Shown here: one piece after another, positions 15,001 through 19,329 of the stretch
Numbering within the stretch: the stretch's first letter is position 1
Layout of the letters: each line of letters begins with the position of its first letter
NCBI RefSeq assembly: GCF_010868145.1
Contig: NZ_JAAGUY010000017.1
Coordinates: 62,001 to 126,000 of the forward strand
DNA length: 64,000 nucleotides
Source of the DNA: Nocardia cyriacigeorgica
GTDB lineage: Bacteria > Actinomycetota > Actinomycetes > Mycobacteriales > Mycobacteriaceae
Direction of reading: 5' to 3'
Position numbers and translations under genes: made by a program
The notes under the pieces: generated by a model
What the model was told of the DNA's origin: nothing
What the model saw: the letters and a program-made list of their open reading frames with translations, nothing else
Database searches by the model: none

Positions 15001-16849
15001 GATCACCACGGTGACACTCGTGCCGTCGCTGCTGGCCATGCTGGCCGAGGCGGCAGGCGAGCGGCAGCTGCCCGCGTCATTGCGCAGGCTTCTGGTGATC
15101 GGTGAGGCGCTGCCCGCCGCGACCCTGGCACGGATCACGGCGAAGACCACCGCGCGGGTCGACAACCTCTACGGTCCCACCGAGGCGGCCGTGTCGGTGA
15201 CCAGGTTCCGCACCGAACGCGGTTCCCGGCAGCCGGTCGTGCCCATCGGCGCACCGGAATCCGGCACCCAGGTGTATGTGCTGGACGACCGGATGCACCC
15301 GGTCCCCGCCGGGGTGACCGGCGAACTGTATCTCGGCGGCGCTCAGCTGGCCCGCGGCTACCACGGCCGCCCGGACCTCACCGCCGAACGGTTCGTCGCC
15401 GACCCGTTCGGCGCACTCGGCGCCCGCCTCTACCGCACCGGCGACATGGTGCGCTGGAACACCGACGGCGACCTCGAATATGTGGAGCGCCGCGACTTCC
15501 AGGTCAAGATCGGTGGCTACCGCATCGAGCTCGCCGACATCGAGCACGCGCTGCGCTCCCGGCCCGAGGTCGCGGACGCATTCGTTATCGCGCACCGCAC
15601 CGGTGGTGAGAACGCCATGCTGGCGGGTTATTTCACCACCGTCGAGCCACTCACCGAAGGTGACCTGCGTGCGGCTTTGTCGGAGCTACTGCCCAACTAC
15701 ATGGTTCCGCCGGTGCTGATGCGGTTGGCCGAACTGCCGCTGACGGCCAATGGGAAGGTTGATCGCAACGCGCTGCCACGGCCGGAGATCGCCACCCGCG
15801 AATTCCGTGCCCCCGTTACCGAGTTGGAGCGCACGATATGCGCGGTCTTCGCCACCGTGCTCGGGGTCGCTCAGCCGGCGCGTATCGGGCTCGACGACAA
15901 TTTCTTCGAACGCGGCGGCAATTCGCTACTCGCCACCAGGCTCGCCGCACAGCTCGGCCATGCACTGAGCGAACAGATTCCGGTGGTGTGGTTGTTCTCC
16001 GCACCGACGCCCGCGGGCCTGGTCGCCCAGATCGAGCAGCACCGGGCCGGACGCGGCCGGATCGACGCCGACGCCGCCTTCGAGGTGCTGCTGCCTCTAC
16101 GGGCGGGCGGCCCTCGCGAGCCGCTGTTCTGCGTGCACCCCGTCGGTGGCGTGGCCTGGTCGTTCGCCGGTCTCGCCGCCCATATCGAACCGGACCGTCC
16201 ACTGTACGGACTCCAGTCGCCTGCGTTGAATTCCGATGAACCGCAGGCGGGTTCGATCGAGGAGTGGGCGCAGCGCTACGTTCGCGAGATCCGGGCCGTC
16301 CAGCCGGAGGGCCCGTATCACCTGCTCGGCTGGTCGCTCGGTGGTGTGCTCGCCCATGCGATCGCGGTGCTGTTGCAGGACCAGGGGCAGCACGTGGCCA
16401 CCTTGGCGATGATGGACAGCCCCCTGACCATCGAGGCCGAGCTGTCCGCGCCGATACCGGTGGCGGAACTGCTCGGTGGGCTGCTCGGCGACCAGCCCGG
16501 CGCCGAACTCGCCCCGGACCAGCTGGCCGACCACCTTTCCCGGCTCCCGGAACCGTTCGCCTCCTTCGGCATCGACCGCCTCACTCGAATCCTGGACTCC
16601 GGCGCCGATTCGCTGCGCCTGATCACCCGCTATCACCCCCGCCCCTACAAGGGCGAGTTGCTGTACTTCACCGCCGCGTCCGACGACCCCACCGGTGCCA
16701 CCGGTGCCGCCACCTGGTCCGACGCCGTCGACGGCACCGTGCACAACCACGCCGTCCAGACCACGCACTGGCGTATGACCACCGATGCCGCGCTCGCCCG
16801 CATCGGGCACGTCCTCACCAGCCGCTGGACCGGCCACGACCGCGCATGA
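1..16849 (+). CDS. Non-ribosomal peptide synthetase, five C-A-T modules plus thioesterase (5' partial)
   Basis: The frame is open from the left edge and begins inside a carrier domain, so the gene starts upstream. Counting residues from base 8, condensation HHIAADG motifs lie near 185, 1247, 2299, 3357 and 4424; adenylation TSGSTG motifs near 672, 1732, 2783, 3838 and 4914; carrier-domain GGNSL serines near 1064, 2118, 3175, 4237 and 5306. A type I thioesterase follows, with GWSLGG (Ser about 5443). The order is T-(C-A-T)x5-TE with no epimerisation, methylation or reductase domain, so chain release is probably by hydrolysis or cyclisation. Reading specificity residues by eye against GrsA gives D-V-W-H-F-S-L-V-D-K for A2, which fits serine; A1, A3, A4 and A5 give codes I do not recognise. 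A5 has weakened core motifs (VERRD for GRxD, ELADIE for ELGEIE). The product is unknown. Confidence 0.96.
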   Translation, partial: RTVFDAPTVRELAGRIGGAVADSALPPLIAQDRTAPIPLSIAQQRMWFLNRFDAASAGYNIPFALRLTGPLNVAALTAAIEDVIARHETLRTVYPEHDGVASQLVLPAGSQPVHLEPLLVTATELPGLVATAAQSGFDVTSDVPVRIELLRVADDAPRAQLAPATSTGSATDTFLGEQTHVLLFVVHHIAADGWSFAPLTRDLAAAYLARSSGSAPAFAPLPLQYADFALWQRTALGDAADPSSRLARQLAYWTEQLSGLPDVLTLPSDRPRPAIATNRGGALTGHLDAELHQRIQEFATEHRATPFMVLHAALAVLLARLGGTDDIAIGTPVAGRGDEALDELVGMFVNTLVLRTRVRPDATLAELVEQARAVDLAAFDHSAVPFEQLVDAVNPVRSQAHAPLYQVALTLQNQSKPDFRLDRLGISALEVGAAPIQLDLDWTLTDRYTTDGAADGIDVHLHYALDLFDADTPARFLTAFEQVLRALVEHPDALVGEIEVMSSAERALLLSECNDTHRRVPVETLDDLLTARVAATPDAIAVGFEGSVLTYAELASKANRLARKLIAEGAGPETIVGLGALRSIDMLVAMYAIVRAGAAYVPIDPEHPADRIAQVVEGAAPLLVVQTGGAQLPELTVPVLDYPNIDLSGYDDSPVTDAERTHPLRPDNAAYVLFTSGSTGRPKGVSVSHRAITNQLRWLEARYEVTDRDRLLQRAPLTFDVSVWECFLPVTVGAPLIMARPSGHLDLEYLAGLLREHQVTFAEFVPSVLAALVGEGMGDTLGSLRHLHCGGEALTPDLLAALRDGFPGTVHNSYGPTEAAISAVFHEFTDPASESDRDVAIGRPCWNTRAYVLDARLRPVPIGVTGELYLAGEQLARGYQGRAALTAERFVADPFGASGRLMYRTGDLVRWNRHGDLVYLGRNDFQVKLRGQRIELGEIEAALTSVAGVNNAAVVAARDSAGQDCLLGYVSGESLSVEAVLDDVRGRLPAYMVPAHLMVLDEMPLTTAGKLDRKSLPAVEVAGTGAAFRAPREGAESVLAALITDLIGTATPLGADDDFFVRGGNSLLAMRLVARANAALGSALTVREVFEAPTVAGLAVRVATGTAADRPALVAGPRPARIPLSLAQTRMWLLNRIDPDSAVYNIPITIRLTGELDVPALRAALRDVVHRHESLRTVFPADADGPTQVVLAALPAGELELRPVDAPEADLTASVIASVSGGFDLRTRIPVRATLLRVAPDDHVLAVVVHHIAADGVSTAPLARDLMTAYTARTAGTGPDWSPLPVQYADFTLWQHAALGSADNPDSVLAGQIAHWRNELAGLAPVLELPADRPRPAVASGRGATVEFGIGADLAGRIADLAKAHGVSSFMVVHAAYATLLGRLAGVDDIAIGTPVAGRAEEALDELVGMFVNTLVLRTRVDADRSFTDLLAAVRAADVRAFANAELPFERLVEELDPVRSQAHSPIVQALLTFEHRDDTTVRLPGLEVAGYPIDNQVAQFDLALELSEQADADATVLRGVLRYATDLFDQSTAQGFAARFVRVLEAVVAAPELPVGDIDLLDDAERATLERWNDTAHAVDPTATLISLFEAQAARTPDATAVTFEGASLSYAEFSARVHRLARWLVDQGVGAESVVALGMRRSIDLVTAMYAVVAAGAAYLPLDPDHPAERTEYVLTTARPVCVLTSGVDLDAGAARQVRIDRLDLSGYRSHPLTSADRIGAITPGNTAYIIFTSGSTGRPKGVAVPHHAIVNRLVWMQDEYALTTGDAVVQKTPATFDVSVWEFFWPLQIGARLVIARPDGHRDAGYLARLIRDERITVAHFVPSMLAVFVDAQVADTTALRLLFASGEALPAATAQRARELTGAQVHNLYGPTEAAVDVTFHEVTDDDQVSVPIGRPVVNTGLLVLDSRMRHVLPGVAGELYLSGSQLASGYVARPELTAERFVANPFGAPGERMYRTGDLVRRRADGEVEYLGRTDFQVKVRGLRIELGEIETALTGLDSVSRAVVVVRSDERLGDQLVAYLVPAGSVDVDAVREELAAELPAYMVPAAFVTLDDLPLNSSGKLDRNALPAPSFTAAPFRAPAAGIEETVAAIVGELLGADRIGADDDFFALGGNSLIATRVAARLGAELDAEIPVRLLFEAPTVAGLAARVARLRGSGGRAALTRRPRPETLPLSPAQQRMWFLNRFDPEETVNNIPVAIRLTGSLDIDALTAAVADVVGRHETLRTVYPDNDGVGSQRVLEPAQVPAIAALDAERVAEAIAEFVGTPFDVTSAVPVRIGLARLAGHEHVLVLVVHHIAADGFSMGPLARDIAIAYAARAAGAAPGWAELPVQYADYALWQRETLGAEDDPAAPAAAQLAYWQQTLRGLPAQLDLPADRPRPAVASHAGASVSIAMSDDLRARIAALAAGTDTTPFMVVHAAFAVLLARLSGTTDIAIGAPVAGRGDAALDDVVGMFVNTVVLRTEVDAATGFAELLHRVRDRDLDAFAYADLPFERLVEVVDPPRSQARHPLFQVALFFQNLEPVRLELDGLTITEYDGPGYETTRFDLQLTVSDEQLRFGYATDLFDTDTVIGFGTRFLRLLAEVTAEPNRPVGDIDLFASGERHRVLTEWNDSAHTAYVPELLLDEFEAQATATPEEPALVYVPDDGSATVTLGYGDLDRRANQLARHLIDLGVGPESLVALSIRRSVDLVVAMYAVLKAGGAYVPIDPDHPAQRIAHILDTARPAALLTTERDQIDYQGQTVFVDTVALTRRSDEPIAADERTAVLRPQHPAYVIFTSGSTGKPKGVTVSHAAIVNQMNWMQAEYRLAGDDVYLQKTATTFDVSLWGYFLPLRVGATVVLATPDGHRDPGYLAEVIGGYGVTVTDFVPSMLSVFAGHVGTAGPTGALRSLRTVFVIGEALPAETVRAFGAVSRAALHNLYGPTEAAVSITYREVTGEVDRTVMPIGNPEWNSRVYVLDGRLRPTLPGVAGELYLAGTQLARGYHGRAAITADRFVANPFGEPGERMYRTGDLVRWEHTASGAELVYLGRTDFQVKFRGQRIELGEIEAVLAAAPGVAQAAARVADEHLVGYVITQPGAVVRDTELLRAAAAALPSYMLPSTVMVLDSFPLNSSGKLDRSALPDPVFDRVAYRAPVTPAERLVAEAFESVLGSGPVGVDDGFFDLGGNSLTATRVLARLGERLGRRVPVRLLFEAPTVHGLAARLGDAGEQVIALVAGQRPERIPLAPVQRGMWFLNRLDPASAAHNIPVAVRIRGELDTDALVAAFDDVIARHEVLRTIYPVDSTGTGHQIVLPGESARVRLAVESLTGSVEDRIDAFIGTGFDVTTEVPVRAVLLREHDRSHVLVAVVHHIAADGYSMNPLLRDLLAAYLSRVLGSTPMWPQLRAQYADYALWQHTAVDSVAAEQLAYWADTLRDLPEELALPMDRPRPAVASKQGRSIRARIGGGVGARVREIAARHNATPFMVLHAALAALLARLSGGTDIPIGTPVAGRGVAALDDLVGMFVNTLVLRTQPELDLSFAELLDRTRDADIAAFANATVPFDQVVDELGAERSQARHPLFTVALNYLNTGADTYAVPGLDLTPVPFDEPVARFDLQFTVAAELDDDGHLGIELDYATDLFDRSTAAGLLRRFGRLLATLTAEPDRPIGAADLLAPIERAELLARRGAAPVPPCTLAQLIASAVAADPDAIAVAAGDRELTYRAMDEQSSRLARLLIGAGIGAEDVVAVAIPRSAESMLAVWAVAKTGAAFVPVDPTYPAERITHMLADSGAALGLTTASSRAALPDGAEWLVVDAPATATRLWHTSAAPIAATELVRRIRIANPAWMIYTSGSTGVPKGVVATHAGIAGVAVAQRDRYQVGPDSRVLHVASPSFDASMLELLLALAAGATLVIAPAGVYGGSELTALIRDKRVSHAFLTPAVLHTLDPEEVDCLIRLTVGGESFGPEVVRRWSRGQRHFHNTYGPTETTIITTISAPMRPGDPFDMGRPIHGMSAVVLDERLQPVPVGVTGELYLRGHGLARGYHARAALTAQRFVADPYGAAGGRLYRTGDLVRWTTSGAIQYVGRSDQQVKVRGLRIELGEIDAVLAAHPSVEYAVTVGHTSAGATALVSYVVAAPGHTIDTAALIAHAARSLTAYMVPSAIMVLDELPLTPVGKLDRKALPKPEIRTAAFRAPNTATERTVAAVVAAVLGSADATDGAASPEDMGAGSSAVIGLDDDFFALGGNSLTATQLAARLGGALGTSVGVRTVFEHPTVAALAAALDATRDTGEPARPVLARRTTDDPVPLSLAQQRMWFLNRLDRQSTAYNIPLAVRLTGDLDVFALNAAITDVVQRHEVLRTVYPQQQAGPVQVVLPIDQAGTPVLVPIAVTADDLTAAVANFVGDGFDVTDTVPIRARLLALGPAAHVLVVVVHHIAADGSSLAPLARDVMVAYAARKHGAVPDWAPLPVQYADYSRWQRELLGSEDDPASLISRQLDFWTDTLAGLPAQLALPADRPRPAVASTQGRHLDVTIDAALHARLADLGRDSGATLFMVTHAAFAVLLARLSGTSDIAVGTPVAGRGEAALDEVVGMFVNTLVLRAEVDAGASFIELLDRVRAADVAAFAHADVPFERLVEVLNPERSTARHPLFQVGFSFHNQVEADFALDGLTVTAADFDSEVSQFDLHLVVTDRYHADGTPAGMAATLTYATALFDESTVAGFAGRLHRLLAAICATPQAPVGDLPLLDPAESERVLRVWNQAEHEFAPALLTTAFESQAARTPGAIALLAADAALTYGEFGARVNQLARVLIQHGVGPETLVALAIPRSVDLLVAMYAVVTAGGAYVPLDPAHPLDRTAAVLSAASPSLVLTSARAPMVLPGELEPPVLDIRTAGVAAAASGPVYAHERRGSLAPSNTAYVIFTSGSTGIPKGVAVPHVAVSHQLDWMQAEYGLAVGDSVLQLTSAAFDLSIWELWWATRTGARIVLAQPDAHRDPNRLLGLIDHTSITTVTLVPSLLAMLAEAAGERQLPASLRRLLVIGEALPAATLARITAKTTARVDNLYGPTEAAVSVTRFRTERGSRQPVVPIGAPESGTQVYVLDDRMHPVPAGVTGELYLGGAQLARGYHGRPDLTAERFVADPFGALGARLYRTGDMVRWNTDGDLEYVERRDFQVKIGGYRIELADIEHALRSRPEVADAFVIAHRTGGENAMLAGYFTTVEPLTEGDLRAALSELLPNYMVPPVLMRLAELPLTANGKVDRNALPRPEIATREFRAPVTELERTICAVFATVLGVAQPARIGLDDNFFERGGNSLLATRLAAQLGHALSEQIPVVWLFSAPTPAGLVAQIEQHRAGRGRIDADAAFEVLLPLRAGGPREPLFCVHPVGGVAWSFAGLAAHIEPDRPLYGLQSPALNSDEPQAGSIEEWAQRYVREIRAVQPEGPYHLLGWSLGGVLAHAIAVLLQDQGQHVATLAMMDSPLTIEAELSAPIPVAELLGGLLGDQPGAELAPDQLADHLSRLPEPFASFGIDRLTRILDSGADSLRLITRYHPRPYKGELLYFTAASDDPTGATGAATWSDAVDGTVHNHAVQTTHWRMTTDAALARIGHVLTSRWTGHDRA

Positions 16850-16881
16850 ACCACGCCCGCAACATCTAGAAAGGCACCACA

Positions 16882-17100
16882 ATGACCAACCCGTTCGACG
16901 ACGACAACGCCCAGTTCTACGTCCTCATCAACGACGAAGGTGAACACTCCATGTGGCCGACCTTCGCCACCGTCCCCGGCGGCTGGACCATCGCCCACGG
17001 CCCGTCGCCCCGCAAAGCCTGCCTCGACTACGTCGAAACCCACTGGCTCGACATGCGCCCCACCTCCCTCATCCGAGCCATGTCCGCCGAAGCCAACTGA
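16882..17100 (+). CDS. MbtH-like protein (NRPS adenylation-domain partner)
   Basis: A 72-residue protein with the MbtH family signature: an N-terminal NPFDD, HSMWP around residue 25, PGGW at residues 32-35, and CLDYVExxW-DMRP near the C-terminus, so the three conserved tryptophans (25, 35, 55) are present. MbtH proteins bind the adenylation domains of NRPSs and are often needed for their solubility or activity. It starts 32 bases after the synthetase stop behind a GAAAGG ribosome site, which supports co-transcription with the NRPS and a dedicated partner role. Length is typical of the family. Confidence 0.96.
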   Translation: MTNPFDDDNAQFYVLINDEGEHSMWPTFATVPGGWTIAHGPSPRKACLDYVETHWLDMRPTSLIRAMSAEAN

Positions 17101-17218
17101 GGTCGGGGCATAGCCGGCACGGTCGGTGGGTGGTGCCAGGCGTCGCGAGTCCACTCACCGGCCTCCGCGCCAGATAGCCTCGCTCGATATTCGCGTGGGC
17201 GACTGGATACCGTGTGGC

Positions 17219-18250
17219 ATGCGCAAGCATCATGCGGCTGTCAGGAGCGACCGCCACCGGAGACTCTCGGCTTTCCTTGCTTCCCACAGCGACATCGAAC
17301 TCACGGCGCTCATGGATACGGGCCGGTCGATCAGCGTGGGAGTGGGCGGCGGCGCAGCAGTGGTCGATGCCGACGGCGAGCCGGTGTTCGTCAAGCGCGT
17401 TCCGATGACGGATCGAGAACTCGCCAACCCCGGTTCCACCGTGAACCTGTACGACCTGCCATTGTTCTGCCAGTACGGCATCGGCGGCCCGAGCTTCAAC
17501 GCATGGCGTGAGCTGGCAGCGAACCTCATTGTCACCGACGGTGTTCTGGCCGGCGGGACACAGTCGTTCCCGATGCTCTATCACTGGCGGATTCTGGCCG
17601 GACGGTCACCGATCGCAGCCGAGCATGCCGACATCGATACGGTGGTTGCCGCCCAGGGTGACTGCGCGGCCGTCCGTATCCGTCTCGAAGAGCTGGCGGC
17701 CGCAACGTCCAGCCTCGTCCTGTTCTGCGAATACATTCCGTACCCCATGCAGGACTGGCTGAGCGAGAACCCTGTGGACAAAGCCGCCACAGTCGAGCAG
17801 CAGCTTTCAGAGATTGTGACGTTCCTCGGCGATCGACAACTGCTGCACATGGACGGACACTTCGGCAACATGCGCACCGACGGGGAGCGGATTTACCTCA
17901 CCGACTTCGGACTGGCCACCTCACTACATTTCGACCTGTCGGTCGCCGAGCGAGATTTTGCCGAACGCCACGTCACTCATGACGCCGACTACGCCGCCAT
18001 GCGACTCGTCAATTGGCTGGTGACCGATATCTGCGGAGTTCCGATGCCTACCAGCGGCGGCCCCGTCGCCCGCAACGAGTACGTACGTCTATGCGCCGCT
18101 GGACACATCCCGGACGGCGTGCCGTCAGAGGTGGCGGCGATCCTGGCTCGGCGAGCACCTGCCGCTGCGGAGATGAACGCCTTCCTGTGGAAATTGTTCG
18201 GCGGCGACATCCACGCCGAATACCCCGGTATGAACCCGGCGGACACATAA
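17219..18250 (+). CDS. Protein-kinase-fold phosphotransferase, unknown substrate
   Basis: A 343-residue protein from the ATG at 17219; the frame is open upstream to 17126 but that part lies in non-coding-looking sequence. Kinase-fold landmarks appear in order: a glycine-rich loop (GVGGGA, residues 41-46), a VAIK-like lysine (Lys59 in FVKR), a candidate helix-C glutamate (Glu98), a catalytic loop H210-x-D212-x4-N217 and a metal-binding D229-F-G. This fits aminoglycoside-phosphotransferase or Ser/Thr-kinase-like enzymes more than canonical two-lobe kinases, because the HRD arginine is replaced (HMDGHFGN). No membrane segment or sensor domain is seen. It follows mbtH in the same direction after a 118-base gap; a link to the peptide product (resistance or tailoring) is only a guess. 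Confidence 0.75.
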   Translation: MRKHHAAVRSDRHRRLSAFLASHSDIELTALMDTGRSISVGVGGGAAVVDADGEPVFVKRVPMTDRELANPGSTVNLYDLPLFCQYGIGGPSFNAWRELAANLIVTDGVLAGGTQSFPMLYHWRILAGRSPIAAEHADIDTVVAAQGDCAAVRIRLEELAAATSSLVLFCEYIPYPMQDWLSENPVDKAATVEQQLSEIVTFLGDRQLLHMDGHFGNMRTDGERIYLTDFGLATSLHFDLSVAERDFAERHVTHDADYAAMRLVNWLVTDICGVPMPTSGGPVARNEYVRLCAAGHIPDGVPSEVAAILARRAPAAAEMNAFLWKLFGGDIHAEYPGMNPADT

Positions 18251-18262
18251 CATCCGCCGGGT
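18234..18262. terminator. Perfect 10-bp hairpin enclosing a stop codon
   Basis: ACCCGGCGGA (18234-18243) and its exact reverse complement TCCGCCGGGT (18253-18262) flank a 9-base loop that holds the TAA stop of the kinase-like gene. It lies between two convergent genes (stops at 18250 and 18275). There is no T-run, which is common for actinobacterial terminators. A shorter alternative hairpin (CCGGG 18257-18261 with CCCGG 18267-18271) overlaps it. Confidence 0.5.
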
Positions 18263-18274
18263 ACTGCCCGGGGA

Positions 18275-18907
18275 TTACCGGCGAACGTAGATCCCCACCA
18301 GGTCCTTCAGCGCGCGGTTTTCGCCGTGCAGCTCTTCGAGGGCCATGCGGAGGCGGCGGACCTCGTTGGCGAGGTCGTCGGAGGTGCGGTGGCCGAATTC
18401 CGGATCCGCGACCGCGGTGGCGGGTACTGCCTTGGAGACCGCGACGAGCTCGGCGGCCGGCTTGTCCTGGGCGGCGGGAGCCTCGGCGGTCACGGTCACG
18501 TTGTCGACGGGCGCCACGGATTCGGTTTCCGCAACCAGGGTTGGGGCAGCGGGGGCGACCTCGGACGCGGGCGCGCCATTCTTCTCGGGGGACGAGCCGT
18601 TGGCCGATAGAGCCTGTTTGCGGGCGGTGGCTGCGCGCGTCTTCCGCGGCTTCTTTGCCACGCGCTGCCGGGTGGCAGCGGCCGGGGCCTCCTCGGCCGC
18701 GGCGGTGACAGTGGCCTCTTCGGCCGGCGCCGTGGTGCTCGCCGCTTCGGCCGCCTTCACCCAGTTGGTCAGCGCGCCCACCGACGGCCAGCCCGCCTTC
18801 TGCACCACGTCCTCACACGCCGCGTTCAACGACTTTCCTTCGGCGCGGAGCTTTTCCACCTTCTTGACCGCCCTGGCTTTTTCCGCATCGGTGAATCTCT
18901 TGGCCAT
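18275..18907 (-). CDS. Transposase-type HTH protein with Ala/Lys/Pro-rich linker and coiled coil
   Basis: A 210-residue protein from the ATG at 18907, chosen over an upstream ATG at 19018 because AGGAG sits at proper spacing. Residues 1-50 (MAKRFTDAEKARAVKKVEKL...) resemble the helix-turn-helix of IS3-type OrfA transposase subunits. Residues about 55-170 are low-complexity Ala/Pro/Thr/Lys/Glu-rich sequence, and the C-terminus (RRLRMALEELHGENRALKDL) is a short leucine-zipper-like coiled coil, again as in OrfA. No DDE partner, terminal inverted repeats or target duplications are visible, so it is probably a standing DNA-binding protein rather than part of an active insertion sequence. Function unknown. 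Confidence 0.7.
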   Translation of the reverse strand: MAKRFTDAEKARAVKKVEKLRAEGKSLNAACEDVVQKAGWPSVGALTNWVKAAEAASTTAPAEEATVTAAAEEAPAAATRQRVAKKPRKTRAATARKQALSANGSSPEKNGAPASEVAPAAPTLVAETESVAPVDNVTVTAEAPAAQDKPAAELVAVSKAVPATAVADPEFGHRTSDDLANEVRRLRMALEELHGENRALKDLVGIYVRR

Positions 18908-19329
18908 CGTTGCCGCTCCTGCTATCCAGATCATGGGTATGCCATCGTGTATCGAACACAGATGACAGCACAGCCAGTGCCGTGCGAAACATAACGGATA
19001 TACCCGATTCCATGCCAATCATGACAATCCCCTGGATGGCTCGGATAATTCTCTGATCTGGAGGGGGACTTTCTCGAGATAGACAGTGAGAGTGTATTTG
19101 CCTGTGCGGGAACAACTTCGAAGTGCCGATCGAAGCATTCCTACAATGCGGCGGTTGCATTAGATGTGACGGATTCCGTGCCCCGAGCAGCCCGGCAAGT
19201 GCCGGTATAGCCGCTCGGTATCGACGATGAACACGCCGCTTCAACGGAAAGGTGTGCCCATCGGAGGCGACACCGAGACCATCAACTGTTTTCGTTCACC
19301 GACCGAGCCCCATCACGTGGGCCTATCAC
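18908..19329. other. 422-bp intergenic region with no gene
   Basis: Both flanking genes are on the minus strand. The half nearest 18907 has lower GC and should hold the promoter of the HTH/coiled-coil gene. On the minus strand TTGGCA (19018-19013) and TTATGT (18994-18989) are 18 bases apart, a weak sigma-70-like candidate. No RNA gene, repeat or conserved small ORF was recognised here. Confidence 0.5.
18989..19018 (-). promoter_or_regulatory. Candidate promoter for the HTH/coiled-coil gene
   Basis: TTGGCA (-35-like) and TTATGT (-10-like) with an 18-base spacer lie about 80-110 bases upstream of the start at 18907. The match to consensus is partial; this rests on pattern and position only. 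Confidence 0.22.

Noticed and set aside
8-16849. Epimerisation or dual condensation/epimerisation domains in the NRPS
   Set aside because: Each HHxxxDG motif falls at the normal condensation position, one per module, with no extra N-terminal His motif or separate E-domain.
17101-17145. GGCAC/GTGCC hairpin after mbtH as terminator
   Set aside because: Five-pair stem with a 12-base loop and no T-run; too weak to claim.
17126-17218. Longer N-terminus for the kinase-like protein
   Set aside because: The upstream frame is Arg-rich shadow sequence; the ATG at 17219 starts a sensible protein.
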